Source of the DNA: Streptacidiphilus sp. ASG 303
GTDB lineage: Bacteria; Actinomycetota; Actinomycetes; Streptomycetales; Streptomycetaceae
Assembly (NCBI RefSeq): GCF_020991365.1
Contig: NZ_JAJLRA010000004.1
Location: forward strand, 1-64,000
Length of the DNA: 64,000 bases
Direction of reading: 5' to 3'
The first letter of the stretch is position 1. The number at the start of each line of letters is the position of its first letter. Below, piece by piece: positions 42,281 through 52,416 of the stretch. The notes under the pieces are model-generated. The model saw only the letters and a program-made list of their open reading frames with translations, was not told the DNA's origin and did not search any database. A program made the position numbers and the translations under genes.

Positions 42281-43708
42281 TCAGCGGCCCGGCGCCTCCA
42301 GCAGTTCCACGGGCTCCCCCGCCGCCAGCCCGCCGGGCGGGACGGCGGCGAGCGCGTCGGCGAGGGCGAACCCGCGGAGCATGGCGGGGCCGTCGAAGGC
42401 CAGCGGGTCCGCGCCACGGGCGGTGAGCCGTACGGGCAGCAGCCGGGTGTCGCGCGGGTGCCCCGGCAGGTCGGCGGCGGCGGGGGCCCGGCGCGGCGCG
42501 GCGGCCGGGTGCCCGCCCAGGGCACGCAGCAGCGGTACCGCGAGGGTGGCGGCACCGGCGACGGCGGCCAGCGGGTTGCCCGGCAGGCCGACGAGGGTCC
42601 GGGGGGCGCCGCCGGCGGCGGCGGGCGGCAGTGCGGCGAGCAGCATGGGGTGCCCGGGCCGTACCGCGACCGAGTCCACCAGCAGCCGGCCGCCGGCCTC
42701 GTCCAGCGCGGCGTGCAGGAAGTCCACCGGACCGGCCGCGGTGCCGCCGGTGGTGACCACGACGTCGGCGGGCGAGCGGCGGAGGGCGTCGCGCAGCAGC
42801 CCCCGGTCGTCCCGGACCATGCGGCGGCCGACCACCCCGGCCCCGCACGCCGCCAGCCACGGGACGAGCAGCGGGCCGAGGGCGTCGCGGACCAGCCCGT
42901 CGCGGGGCGGGCCCGACTCCAGCAGCTCGTCGCCGAGGAGCAGCAGTTCGACCGTCGGGCGGCGGTGGACCGCCAGCCGGTCGCAGCCCGCAGCGGCGGC
43001 CAGGCCGAGGACGGCCGGGGTCACGGCGGTGCCGGCGGGGAGGAGCGGCTCGCCGCGGCGGCACTCCTGGCCGCGGGGGCGCACGTCGCGGCCGGGCTCG
43101 GCGGGGCGGGGGGCCCGGTCGTGGAGGACGCCGGTGTCCTCCCCCGAGTCCGCGGCGGCGCCGCCGTCGCGGCCGGGGGTGCCGCGCCGCTCGACCGTGC
43201 CGTGCTCACGGCGCAGGACGGCCGTGGCGCCGGGCGGCAGCGGGGCGCCGGTGGCGATCCGGACGGCGGTGCCGTCCGCGAGCGGGCCGGCCGGCTGCTG
43301 CCCCGCCAGGACGCGCCCGCGCAGCACCCAGGGGCCGGGGCCGGCGACGGCCCAGCCGTCCATGGCGGAGGTGTCGAACGGCGGCAGGTCGGTGCGGGCC
43401 ACCAGGGGCTCGGCGAGCGCGCGGCCCAGGGCGTCGGCCAGGTCGGCCTCGGCGGCGGGCAGCGGGCGGACGGCCGCCGCGCGGGCGGTGGCGCGGGCCC
43501 GCTGCCAGGGCATGCCGGGGTCGGGCCGCCGGTACGGCCCGGGGGGAGGTGCGTCCGACGAGCCGGGCGCGTCCGGGGGCGCGTCCCAGTCGTAGGGGTC
43601 GTCGGCCCCCCGGGACGGTCCGGGGTCCCGGGGGGAGCCGGGCCCGCCGGGGGAGCCGGTCCGGCCGCCGCCGGGCGGGGCGCCGTCCACGGAGGAGGCC
43701 CTGCTCAT
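42281..43708 (-). CDS. moeA: Molybdopterin molybdenumtransferase MoeA
   Basis: The 475-residue enzyme inserts molybdate into adenylated molybdopterin. Family motifs in order are LARTDLPPFDTSAMDGWAV-type (PPFDTSAMDG), GTAVRIATGAPLPPGATAVL, the LLLGDELLESG domain, VVTTGGTAAGPVDFLHAAL (MoCF-biosynthesis loop) and RTLVGLPGNPLAAVAG. The N-terminal 65 residues are a Gly/Pro/Asp-rich extension not seen in E. coli MoeA. Its ATG overlaps the stop of the small DUF6457 gene by four bases, so both are co-translated. Confidence 0.93.
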   Translation of the reverse strand: MSRASSVDGAPPGGGRTGSPGGPGSPRDPGPSRGADDPYDWDAPPDAPGSSDAPPPGPYRRPDPGMPWQRARATARAAAVRPLPAAEADLADALGRALAEPLVARTDLPPFDTSAMDGWAVAGPGPWVLRGRVLAGQQPAGPLADGTAVRIATGAPLPPGATAVLRREHGTVERRGTPGRDGGAAADSGEDTGVLHDRAPRPAEPGRDVRPRGQECRRGEPLLPAGTAVTPAVLGLAAAAGCDRLAVHRRPTVELLLLGDELLESGPPRDGLVRDALGPLLVPWLAACGAGVVGRRMVRDDRGLLRDALRRSPADVVVTTGGTAAGPVDFLHAALDEAGGRLLVDSVAVRPGHPMLLAALPPAAAGGAPRTLVGLPGNPLAAVAGAATLAVPLLRALGGHPAAAPRRAPAAADLPGHPRDTRLLPVRLTARGADPLAFDGPAMLRGFALADALAAVPPGGLAAGEPVELLEAPGR

Positions 43709-43974
43709 CCGGGCCCGTTGCCGTCGCGCTGCCCCGCGGCCCTGCGCTCGGCCAGCGCGACGGCCTTGCGGCAGGCCTCGGCGACGGCCTCGCTGCCGCC
43801 GCCCGCGCCGGCGGCGGCGTAGCCGACCAGGAACGCGGTCAGCGGCGCGGCGGGGCGGGCCACGCCGTGGGCGACGACCTTGGTCATGTCGAGCAGCCCG
43901 GCGACGTCGACGTCCAGGTCGACACCCAGTTCGGTCTTGGCTTCGGCGATCCAGTCATCCAGCACGCCGCCCAT
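43705..43974 (-). CDS. DUF6457 family small protein
   Basis: The 89-residue helical protein (DDWIAEAKTELGVDLDVDVAGLLDMTKVVAHGVARPAAPLTAFLVGYAAAGAGG) matches the actinobacterial family that usually sits next to molybdenum-cofactor genes. It overlaps moeA in the ATGA fashion and follows mobA, so a helper role in cofactor synthesis is likely (inferred from position). ATG 43974 is preferred because the family usually begins just before the DDWI segment; ATG 44001 is also in frame. Confidence 0.75.
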   Translation of the reverse strand: MGGVLDDWIAEAKTELGVDLDVDVAGLLDMTKVVAHGVARPAAPLTAFLVGYAAAGAGGGSEAVAEACRKAVALAERRAAGQRDGNGPG

Positions 43975-44078
43975 GTTCCCGGATTCCGTGCCGGGCGGCA
44001 TGCACCGGCCCCCTCGGCCGTGTTGCCGCGGGCCCGCCCCGGCCCGCGGGGCCGCCCGGCCACCGGACCGGCACCGGC

Positions 44079-44726
44079 TCATCCGGCCCGCCTGCGGGCG
44101 GCGGCCACCTGGTCCCAGGTGTCGCAGTCCCAGGCCGCGCCGGCCGTGTCCGGCAGCCGCACCGTGCGCAGGCCGCCGACCAGCCGCCGCAGCGGCAGGC
44201 CGTCCGCGCGGCCGCCGCTGCCGGCCACCAGGGCGTCCAGGGCGGCGCGGAGGGCGTCGGTGCGGTAGGCGGCGGCCAGCGGCTGGTCGCGTCCGCCGGC
44301 GTCGACCAGGACGGCCGCGTCGGCGGGCGGTCCGGCGTCGTCCGGCGCGGCGGCGGGATCGTCCGGGGACGGGAGGAGGACCCCGGCGGCCAGCCGCTCC
44401 ACCGTCGGCCGGTCCAGGAACGGCAGGTCCGCCGCCAGCAGCAGCACCACCGGCGCGGAGACGTGGGGGAGGCCGGCGGCCACCGCGGCGACCGGGCCGC
44501 CGCCGGGCGGGTCCTCCCGGGTCCACCGGACCGGCCGGCCGGCCGCCTCCCGGACCGGTCCGACCACCACGGTGCGCCGCGCCCCCGCGCAGGCCGCGAG
44601 CACCCGCTCCAGCAGGGTGGCGCCGCCCACCCGCAGGCCGGGCTTGTCGGCGCCGTCCAGCCTCCGGGCCGCGCCGCCGGCCAGCACCACCGCGTCGTAC
44701 CCGCCGCTCACCCTGGCCCGTTCCAT
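44079..44726 (-). CDS. mobA: Molybdenum cofactor guanylyltransferase-like NTP transferase
   Basis: The 215-residue protein has the nucleotidyltransferase signature VVLAGGAARRLDGADKPGLRVGG (nucleotide loop and Lys), the WTREDPPGGGPVAAVAAGL substrate segment and the metal site LLLAADLPFLDR. It is MobA-like, attaching GMP to molybdopterin, and lies just upstream of DUF6457 and moeA on the same strand. No Shine-Dalgarno sequence is seen before ATG 44726. CATACT about 6 bp upstream may be a -10 box of a leaderless message. Confidence 0.87.
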   Translation of the reverse strand: MERARVSGGYDAVVLAGGAARRLDGADKPGLRVGGATLLERVLAACAGARRTVVVGPVREAAGRPVRWTREDPPGGGPVAAVAAGLPHVSAPVVLLLAADLPFLDRPTVERLAAGVLLPSPDDPAAAPDDAGPPADAAVLVDAGGRDQPLAAAYRTDALRAALDALVAGSGGRADGLPLRRLVGGLRTVRLPDTAGAAWDCDTWDQVAAARRRAG

Positions 44727-44868
44727 GGCCCGAGTATGGCCCGGGCACCGCCCGCGGCGGCCCCGGAGGGGGCGTGCCGGGCGAAAGAACATGCGCTTGC
44801 AATTATTTCGCGCGCTACGTACGGTCGGGGACGACCCCCTGTCCGCCGCGATCCAGCGAGGAGCACCC

Positions 44869-45966
44869 ATGAGCGCTCTCTTCGAGCCCCTCACCCTGCG
44901 CAGCCTCACCATCCCCAACCGGGTGTGGATGGCGCCGATGTGCCAGTACTCCGCCGCACCGGAGGGACCCGACACCGGCGCCCCGGGCGACTGGCACTTC
45001 CAGCACCTCGCCTCCCGCGCCGTCGGCGGCGCCGGGCTGATCCTCACCGAGGCCACCGCCGTCCTGCCCGAGGGCCGCATCAGCACCCACGACCTCGGCC
45101 TGTGGAACGACCGGCAGCAGCAGGCCTTCGCCCGCATCACCGCGTTCCTGGAGCAGCAGGGCACCGTCCCCGGCATCCAGCTCGCCCACGCCGGGCGCAA
45201 GGCCGGCGACGGGCAGCCCTGGGGGGGAGTCCGCGGCGCCCTCGCCCCCGAGGACGGCGGCTGGCAGGCCGTCGCCCCCAGCGCCGTGGCCTTCGGCGAC
45301 CGGCCCGTGCCCGACGAGCTGGACGCCGACGGGATCCGGCGCGTCGTGCGGGCCTTCGCCGACGCCGCCCGCCGCGCGCTCGACGCCGGGTTCAAGGTCG
45401 CCGAGGTGCACGGCGCCCACGGCTACCTGGTCCACTCGTTCCTCTCGCCCTTCTCCAACCACCGCACCGACTCCTACGGCGGCACCGTCCAGAACCGCAT
45501 GCGGTTCGCCCTGGAGGTCGTCGAGGCCGTCCGCGCCGTCTGGCCCGACGAGCTGCCGCTCTTCTTCCGCACCTCGGCCACCGACTGGCTGTCCGGCGAC
45601 ACCGCCGACGAGCGGGAGGGCTGGACCGGCGAGGACACCGTGCTGCTCGCGAAGGAGCTGCAGGCCCGCGGCGTCGACCTCCTCGACGTGTCCACCGGCG
45701 GCATCGCGCCCGACGCCCCCATCCCGGTCGGCCCCGGCTACCAGGTGCCGTTCGCCGAGACGGTCCGTGGCCGGACCGGCCTGCCCACCGGCGCCGTCGG
45801 CATGATCACCGAGCCGGAGCAGGCCGAGGAGATCGTCGCCTCCGGCCGGGCCGACGCCGTGCTGCTCGCCCGCGAGCTGCTGCGCAACCCGGTCTGGCCC
45901 CAGCAGGCCGCCCGGCGGCTGGGTGCCGCCGTGCCCCGGCCCGAGCAGTACGCCCGCGCCTTCTGA
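44869..45966 (+). CDS. NADH:flavin oxidoreductase, old yellow enzyme (YqjM-like)
   Basis: The 365-residue FMN enzyme shows the YqjM-type sequence: LFEPLTLRSLTIPNRVWMAPMCQYSA (Cys near FMN), HLASRAVGGAGLILTEATAV, GIQLAHAGRKAG (the His pair region), AEVHGAHGYLVHSFLSPFSNHRTDSYGG and GADAVLLARELLRNP-like FMN phosphate loop. It reduces activated C=C bonds using NADPH; the natural substrate is unknown. GAGGAG lies 7 bp before the ATG. An unusually AT-rich patch at 44787-44812 marks the promoter area between it and the divergent mobA. Confidence 0.93.
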   Translation: MSALFEPLTLRSLTIPNRVWMAPMCQYSAAPEGPDTGAPGDWHFQHLASRAVGGAGLILTEATAVLPEGRISTHDLGLWNDRQQQAFARITAFLEQQGTVPGIQLAHAGRKAGDGQPWGGVRGALAPEDGGWQAVAPSAVAFGDRPVPDELDADGIRRVVRAFADAARRALDAGFKVAEVHGAHGYLVHSFLSPFSNHRTDSYGGTVQNRMRFALEVVEAVRAVWPDELPLFFRTSATDWLSGDTADEREGWTGEDTVLLAKELQARGVDLLDVSTGGIAPDAPIPVGPGYQVPFAETVRGRTGLPTGAVGMITEPEQAEEIVASGRADAVLLARELLRNPVWPQQAARRLGAAVPRPEQYARAF

Positions 45967-46082
45967 CGCCCGCGCGTCCCGTCTCCGCACCGGCCCGGAC
46001 CCGTGGTCTGCGGTCCCGTGGTGCCGTGGTCCCGTGATGCCGGGGTCGTCGGCCCCGGGGCCGCCGGAGCGGCCGCCACCGG

Positions 46083-46841
<759 letters not shown>

Positions 46842-46922
46842 CTACGAGCCGAAAGTCCGACATAAGACGCCCCTTCAGGCGCTGTCCGGAGCAGCAGATT
46901 CCCTCCCAGGGGTGACCTGGCG

Positions 46923-48224
46923 TCAGTCGGACTCCACGACAATCACCTCACCGCCGGTGTCCCCGGCGCCGGCGGACCCCCCGGCACGGCCGCCGGTCCG
47001 CCCATCGGCTGCACGACTGCAATCTGTACGCCCGCGACCTGCGCGTTCGTCACCTGCGGACACGTCACCTGCTGCTCCGCCGCTGCGGTTCCGGGCGGGC
47101 GACGCGGCGCCGGGCAGCCGCGAGAACGCCAGCAGCCGCCGCCCCTCCCGCTCCAGCGCGTCGCGGTCGGCCGCGGACAGCGGCTCGAAGAGCTCCACCC
47201 GCAGCGACGGCCCGGCGTCCCGCTCCCGCAGGAGGCGCCACACCCCGCGCACCGAGCCGTCGGCGAGCACCGAGCCCCTCACCAGGCCGTTCCTGGTCAT
47301 CACCCGCATCCGGTACGCCTCCGGCAGGACCCGGCCGCGGTCCGCGTGCGCCAGCAGGAGGTTGTCGAACTCCGCCAGCAGCCGCACCGGCACCGGCGTG
47401 TCCGGATCGGGGCGCGGCGCCTCCGGCAGGTCGAACAGCTCGGCGCCGCCCTCGTCGCGGAAGCGCAGCAGCCGGGACCGCAGCCGCTCCAGCACCTCCC
47501 GGAGCCCCGTCAGCCCCGACCACTTCTGCACGTCCGCCACCGTCGCCGGCCCGAAGGCCGCCAGGTACCGCAGCACCAGCGCGTCCACCGCGGGGACCGG
47601 GGGTGCCGGGGGCGCGGCGGCCGCGGACCGGCCGAGCCACGCCTCCGCCGTGGTGTGGGCGGCCGGCCCAGTCGCCCCCCACAGCCCGCGCGGCGGCACC
47701 TGCACCAGCGGCAGCAGGCAGCGCACCGTCATCGCCAGCGCGTACGGGTCGCGGCCCGGCCACCGCTCCGCGAGCAGCGCGCCCAGGGACTCGAAGGTCA
47801 GCGGCCGCTCCTCCACGAGCGCCCGGCCCGCCGCGGCCAGCTCCGCGGGGTCCACGCCGGCCAGCTCCCGGCCCCACCGGCTGTGCGCCGTCCGCTCCGA
47901 CCGAGCCTGCAGCAGCGGCCGCAGGGCCAGGCAGTCCGCGGCGGAGACCAGGTGGATGGTCCCCCGCATCAGGGCGATGCGGACCACCGCGCGCTCCTCC
48001 AGCAGCCGCGACAGCTCGTCGGGGCGGAAGTCCGCCACGCGGCTCCACAGGCCCGTGTACGGCGGCTTCGGGTCCTGGGCCTGGAGCCCGACCAGGTGCT
48101 CCACGACCTCCAGGGCGGGCAGCGGACGCCGCTCCACGAGGAGCTGGCGGTCCAGCAGGGCCCGGCCCAGCGAGCGCCGTCCGAGGACGGGGGAGTGGCG
48201 CGTCCCGCCGCGCGTGTCGGTCAT
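46923..48224 (-). CDS. AlkZ-like winged-helix DNA glycosylase
   Basis: The 433-residue protein of the HTH_42 superfamily has tandem winged helices and the signature VGLQAQDPKPPYTGLWSR. The Q48-A-Q50 pair matches the Gln-x-Gln catalytic motif of AlkZ-type interstrand-crosslink glycosylases. LMRGTIHLVSAADCLALRPLL and the RNGLVRGSVLADGSVRGVW barrel segment follow. The last 60 residues are a Gly/Ala/Arg-rich tail ending in VIVVESD. Genes of this type include self-resistance enzymes in antibiotic clusters, but no biosynthetic cluster is here, so a general base-repair role is more likely. It starts with ATG 48224. Confidence 0.85.
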   Translation of the reverse strand: MTDTRGGTRHSPVLGRRSLGRALLDRQLLVERRPLPALEVVEHLVGLQAQDPKPPYTGLWSRVADFRPDELSRLLEERAVVRIALMRGTIHLVSAADCLALRPLLQARSERTAHSRWGRELAGVDPAELAAAGRALVEERPLTFESLGALLAERWPGRDPYALAMTVRCLLPLVQVPPRGLWGATGPAAHTTAEAWLGRSAAAAPPAPPVPAVDALVLRYLAAFGPATVADVQKWSGLTGLREVLERLRSRLLRFRDEGGAELFDLPEAPRPDPDTPVPVRLLAEFDNLLLAHADRGRVLPEAYRMRVMTRNGLVRGSVLADGSVRGVWRLLRERDAGPSLRVELFEPLSAADRDALEREGRRLLAFSRLPGAASPARNRSGGAAGDVSAGDERAGRGRTDCSRAADGRTGGRAGGSAGAGDTGGEVIVVESD

Positions 48225-48414
48225 GGCGGCACGCTAGCGGCGGACGAGGACAGGTGCGGTCCTGTTCACCGCGGCCGGCGGGCCCGCCCACCGCACCTCG
48301 CCCCGGGGACCGGCAGGACCGGGCCGCGTCGGCCGGGCGGCCGGACGGTAGGGGGCGCCGGCGACAGCCCTGCGGCGCCCCGCCGGCCGGACCCGGGTCC
48401 GTACAGGCCCGGCC

Positions 48415-49920
48415 TCAGCCGTTGGCCATGTCGACGAAGCGCGAGTAGTGGCCCTGGAAGGCGACCGTGATGGTGGCGGTGGGACCGTTGCGGTGCTTGG
48501 CCACGATCAGGTCGGCCTCGCCGGCCCGGGGGGACTCCTTCTCGTAGGCGTCCTCGCGGTGCAGCAGGATCACCATGTCGGCGTCCTGCTCGATCGAGCC
48601 GGACTCGCGGAGGTCGGAGACCATCGGCTTCTTGTCGGTGCGCTGCTCGGGGCCTCGGTTGAGCTGGGAGAGGGCGATGACCGGGATCTCCAGCTCCTTG
48701 GCGAGGAGCTTGAGGTTCCGGGACATCTCCGAGACCTCCTGCTGGCGGCTCTCGGCCCGGCGGGAGCCGCCGGCCTGCATCAGCTGGAGGTAGTCGATGA
48801 CCACCAGGCGCAGGTCGTTGCGCTGCTTGAGGCGGCGGCACTTGGCCCGGATCTCCATCATCGACAGGTTGGGGGAGTCGTCGATGTAGAGCGGGGCGGC
48901 GCTGACGTCCGGCATCCGGCGGGCGAGGCGCGTCCAGTCGTCGTCGGTCATGTTGCCGGACCGCATGTGGTGCAGCGCGACCCGGGCCTCCGCCGAGAGC
49001 AGGCGCATGGCGATCTCGTTGCGGCCCATCTCCAGGGAGAAGATGACGCTGGGCATGCCGTTCTTGATGGAGCAGGCGCGGGCGAAGTCCAGGGCGAGGG
49101 TGGACTTTCCCATCGCGGGCCTCGCGGCGATGACGATCATCTGGCCGGGGTGGAGCCCGTTGGTGAGGGAGTCCAGGTCGGTGAAGCCGGTGGGGACGCC
49201 CGACATCTGGCCGCTGCGGGAGCCGATCGCCTCGATCTCGTCGAGGGCGCCCTCCATGATGTCGGCGAGGGGCGCGTAGTCCTCGCTGGTGCGCTGCTCG
49301 GTGACGGCGTAGATCTCGGCCTGGGCGGCGTTGACGATCTCGTCGACGTCGCCCTCGGCGGCGTAGCCCATGCCCGCGATGCGGGTGCCGGCCTCGACCA
49401 GGCGGCGCAGCACGGCGCGCTCGTGGACGATCTCCGCGTAGTACTCGGCGTTGGCCGCGGTGGGGACGGAGTTGACCAGCGTGTGCAGGTAGGCGGGGCC
49501 GCCGACCCGGGTGATCTCGCCGCGCTTGGTGAGCTCGCCGGCGACGGTGATGGGGTCGGCGGGCTCGCCGCGGGCGTAGAGGTCGAGGATGGCGCCGTGG
49601 ATCAGCTCGTGGGCGGGCCGGTAGTAGTCGGCGGGCTTGAGGACCTCGACGACGTCGGCGATGGCGTCCTTGGAGAGCAGCATGCCGCCGAGGACGGACT
49701 GCTCGGCGGCGAGGTCCTGCGGGGGGACGCGCTCGAAGGAGTCGCCGCCGCGTCCGCCGCCCTCGCGGTCGCGGTCGCGGTCCCTGTCCCGGCCACCGCG
49801 CCAGTCGCCGTCGCGTCCGCCGTCGCGGCGGTTGCGGGCGACGGGCAGGCGGTCGCCGGGGCCGTCGGGCCAGTCGTCGTCGGGCGGGGTGTCGTGGTCG
49901 TCGAACTGGGGGCCGGTCAC
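48415..49920 (-). CDS. dnaB: Replicative DNA helicase DnaB
   Basis: The 501-residue hexameric 5'-3' helicase of the replisome has an acidic/basic low-complexity N-terminus (about 1-60, with repeated Arg-Asp pairs) and the helical N-terminal domain (EQSVLGGMLLSKDAIADVVEVL). The linker and RecA-like domain follow: Walker A RPAMGKST (267-274), Walker B LRLVVIDYLQLM, arginine-finger region and KHRNGPTATITVAFQGHYSRF. GTG 49920 has GGGGAGGA upstream. There is no intein. It is encoded leftward, with a DnaA-box cluster in its promoter region. Confidence 0.96.
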   Translation of the reverse strand: MTGPQFDDHDTPPDDDWPDGPGDRLPVARNRRDGGRDGDWRGGRDRDRDRDREGGGRGGDSFERVPPQDLAAEQSVLGGMLLSKDAIADVVEVLKPADYYRPAHELIHGAILDLYARGEPADPITVAGELTKRGEITRVGGPAYLHTLVNSVPTAANAEYYAEIVHERAVLRRLVEAGTRIAGMGYAAEGDVDEIVNAAQAEIYAVTEQRTSEDYAPLADIMEGALDEIEAIGSRSGQMSGVPTGFTDLDSLTNGLHPGQMIVIAARPAMGKSTLALDFARACSIKNGMPSVIFSLEMGRNEIAMRLLSAEARVALHHMRSGNMTDDDWTRLARRMPDVSAAPLYIDDSPNLSMMEIRAKCRRLKQRNDLRLVVIDYLQLMQAGGSRRAESRQQEVSEMSRNLKLLAKELEIPVIALSQLNRGPEQRTDKKPMVSDLRESGSIEQDADMVILLHREDAYEKESPRAGEADLIVAKHRNGPTATITVAFQGHYSRFVDMANG

Positions 49921-50140
49921 GCGTCCTCCCCGTGGGGCCTGCGGGGCCTGCGGGGCGCACGGGGGGATGCCGGGGCGGGTACCGCAGCCGTGGGGTCCAT
50001 GCGGTTGCCTCCCTGCCCGTGCGCGGGTCGCGCCATCTCTTTCTACGGCACCCCACTGACATCACGGACGCCCGGAAGGCGGGTGCGACAGGCCGGGCGA
50101 GCGACCACGCTAGGGCTGCGGAGGCGTCTCGGCCAATCGG

Positions 50141-50229
50141 TTATCCACAGGCCTTGTGGACAGCAGTCCCGCATCTGTGGAGAAGGCTGCGAAACCTGTG
50201 CACAGCCTGGGGGAAACTCCTGTGGATAA
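50141..50229. other. DnaA-box cluster between dnaB and MATE gene
   Basis: Perfect TTATCCACA boxes occur at 50141-50149 (plus) and 50221-50229 (minus). Near-boxes CTGTCCACA (50155-50163, minus) and TTCTCCACA (50176-50184, minus) lie between them, with a weaker CTGTGCACA near 50196. A further TCATCCACA (50395-50403, minus) overlaps the MATE start. Six 9-mers of this type in 265 bp is far above expectation in GC-rich DNA. DnaA could bind here to regulate dnaB or to titrate DnaA. Confidence 0.75.
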
Positions 50230-50395
50230 CCACATGATCTCGTCGGCGTCAACGCGCTGACCTGCTATGACACCATCCACCGCCTGTGCAGGGAAAATTC
50301 TCCACGGCAGGGATGAAGATCGCCACAAAGGGTGTGTGCACCGCTACCGCACGGGGTTGCGAGTAATGCTTGCGCAATGCTTTAGGCTCTTACCT

Positions 50396-51724
50396 GTGGA
50401 TGACTACCGCCGCAGCGCACGCCGCCACGACCGGGAGATCCTCGCCCTGGCCGTCCCCGCCTTCGGAGCACTGGTCGCCGAACCCCTCTTCCTGATGGCC
50501 GACTCCGCGATCGTGGGCCACCTCGGCACCACCCAGCTCGCCGGCCTCGGCGTCGCCGCCACGCTCCTGGCCACGCTCACCGGCGTCTTCGTCTTCCTCG
50601 CCTACGCCACCACGGCCGCGGTCGCCCGCCGGATCGGCGCGGGCGACCGCAGGGCCGCCATCCAGCAGGGCGTCGACGGCGTCTGGCTGGCCCTGCTGCT
50701 CTCCGCCGTGCTGGTGGCGGTGACCGTCCCGCTCGCGCCCGGGCTGGTCGGACTCTTCGGCGCCTCCGGCTCGGCGGCCCCGTACGCCGTCACCTACCTG
50801 CGGATCAGCGCCCTGGGCATCCCGGCCATGCTGACCGTGCTGGCCGCCACCGGGGTGCTCCGGGGACTGCAGGACACCCGCACCCCGCTGGCCGTCGCCG
50901 TCGCCGGCTTCTCGGCGAACGCCCTGCTCAACCTCGGCCTCGTGTACGGGGCCGGGCTCGGCGTGGCGGGGTCGGCGTGGGGGACCGTCGTCGCGCAGAA
51001 CGGCATGGCGGCCGCCTACCTGGCGGTGGTGCTGCGCGGTGCCCGCCGCCACCGGGCCTCCCTGCGGCCGGACCCGGCGGGCATCCGGGCCTGCGCGCGG
51101 GCCGGCGGTCCGCTGCTGGTCCGGACGCTGAGCCTGCGGGCCGTCCTGGTGATCGCGACGGCGGTCGCGGCCCGGCTGGGCGACGTCCAGGTGGCCGCGC
51201 ACCAGGTGGCGATGACGCTCTGGGGGCTGCTGGCGTTCGCCCTCGACGCGATCGCCATCGCGGGCCAGGCCGTCATAGGCCGGTACCTCGGTGCGGGCGA
51301 TGTCGCGGGCACCCGGGCGGCCACCCGCCGGATGGTGCAGTGGGGGATCGGCGCGGGCGTGGTCCTGGGCCTGCTGGTGGCGGCGGGCAGGCCGCTGTAC
51401 GTGCCGCTCTTCACCCCGGACGCGGCCGTGCAGGCCCGGCTGGCGGAGGTGCTGCTGGTCGTGGCTCTGGTCCAGCCGGTGTCGGGGGTGGTCTTCGTGC
51501 TCGACGGCGTGCTGATGGGGGCGGGGGACGGCGCCTACCTGGCCTGGGCGATGCCGGCCACACTCGCGGTGTTCGCGCCGGCCGCCCTACTGGTCCCGGC
51601 GACGGGCGGCGGGCTGGTGGGGCTGTGGTGGGCGATGGCGCTCTTCATGCTGGCGCGACTGGTGGTGCTGGGGTGGCGGGCGCGCGGCGGGTCGTGGCTG
51701 GTGACGGGCGCGGTGCGGGCGTAG
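50396..51724 (+). CDS. MATE family efflux transporter
   Basis: The 442-residue protein has about twelve transmembrane helices in two related halves. Typical MATE positions are the N-terminal ILALAVPAFGALVAEPLFLMADSAIVGHLGTTQLAGLGVA and the second-half AAHQVAMTLWGLLAFALDAIAIAGQAVIGRYLGAGD. This subgroup (DinF-like) exports cationic drugs or peptides using Na+ or H+. GTG 50396 has no Shine-Dalgarno sequence. TAGGCT lies 7 bp upstream as a -10 box, suggesting a leaderless transcript. A DnaA-like box overlaps the start. Confidence 0.9.
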   Translation: MDDYRRSARRHDREILALAVPAFGALVAEPLFLMADSAIVGHLGTTQLAGLGVAATLLATLTGVFVFLAYATTAAVARRIGAGDRRAAIQQGVDGVWLALLLSAVLVAVTVPLAPGLVGLFGASGSAAPYAVTYLRISALGIPAMLTVLAATGVLRGLQDTRTPLAVAVAGFSANALLNLGLVYGAGLGVAGSAWGTVVAQNGMAAAYLAVVLRGARRHRASLRPDPAGIRACARAGGPLLVRTLSLRAVLVIATAVAARLGDVQVAAHQVAMTLWGLLAFALDAIAIAGQAVIGRYLGAGDVAGTRAATRRMVQWGIGAGVVLGLLVAAGRPLYVPLFTPDAAVQARLAEVLLVVALVQPVSGVVFVLDGVLMGAGDGAYLAWAMPATLAVFAPAALLVPATGGGLVGLWWAMALFMLARLVVLGWRARGGSWLVTGAVRA

Positions 51725-51867
51725 GCCGTCACGGTCCGGGAGGGGTGCGGCCCCGGAGGGACGCGGCCAGGGGCGGTACGTCCGGGTGCACCGGGGCGGA
51801 GAGCCTGGGAGAGCCTGGGGGCCGGACGAGGGCTCACGGCGCGGGGCGCGGGGCGGGCCCGGAAAGG

Positions 51868-51905
51868 CCGAGGGCCGGGACTCCGTGCGGAGTCCCGGCC
51901 CTCGG
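51868..51905. terminator. Terminator of the rpsF-ssb-rpsR-rplI operon
   Basis: A stem of about 17 bp (51868-51885 with 51889-51905) with a 3-nt loop lies 48 bp past the rplI stop on the leftward strand. It can also stop the rightward MATE transcript. Confidence 0.85.
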
Positions 51906-51952
51906 TGGTGCGGTCCTGCGTGGTGCACCGGTGCCCTGACCGGGCCGGTGCG

Positions 51953-52399
51953 TCAGGCGGAGACGACCGCCACGTCGAGCTTGGCCTCGACGTCGGTGTG
52001 CAGCTTGACGCTGACGCGGTGCGAGCCCACGGTCTTGATCGGCGAGGCGATCGTGACGGTGCGCTTGTCGACGGCCGGGCCGCCGGCGGCCTTGACGGCC
52101 TCCACGACGTCGGCCTGGGTCACCGAGCCGAACAGGCGGCCGGAGTCGCCCGAACGGACGGCCAGCTTGACCTGCAGGCCCTCGAGCTGGCCCTTGATCT
52201 CGTTGGCGTGCTCCAGCGACTGGATGGCGCGGACCTTGCGGGCGCGACGGATGGCGTCGACGTCCTTCTGGCCGCCCTTGGTCCAGCGCAGGGCGAAGCC
52301 GCGCGGGACCAGGTAGTTGCGGGCGTAGCCGTCCTTGACCTCAACGATGTCGCCGGCGACACCGAGGCCGGGAACCTCGTTGGTGAGGATGATCTTCAT
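51953..52399 (-). CDS. rplI: 50S ribosomal protein L9
   Basis: The 148-residue protein has the N-terminal rRNA-binding domain ([36 protein letters not shown]), the long connecting helix ([25 protein letters not shown]) and the C-terminal domain. It is full length and the last gene of the rpsF-ssb-rpsR-rplI operon, 17 bp after rpsR. Confidence 0.98.
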   Translation of the reverse strand: MKIILTNEVPGLGVAGDIVEVKDGYARNYLVPRGFALRWTKGGQKDVDAIRRARKVRAIQSLEHANEIKGQLEGLQVKLAVRSGDSGRLFGSVTQADVVEAVKAAGGPAVDKRTVTIASPIKTVGSHRVSVKLHTDVEAKLDVAVVSA

Positions 52400-52416
52400 G
52401 CTTCGGTCACCCTCTC

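Noticed and set aside
46923-48224. AlkZ-like gene as part of a genotoxin cluster
   Set aside because: The neighbours are housekeeping genes (Rpf protein, dnaB) and there are no biosynthetic enzymes.
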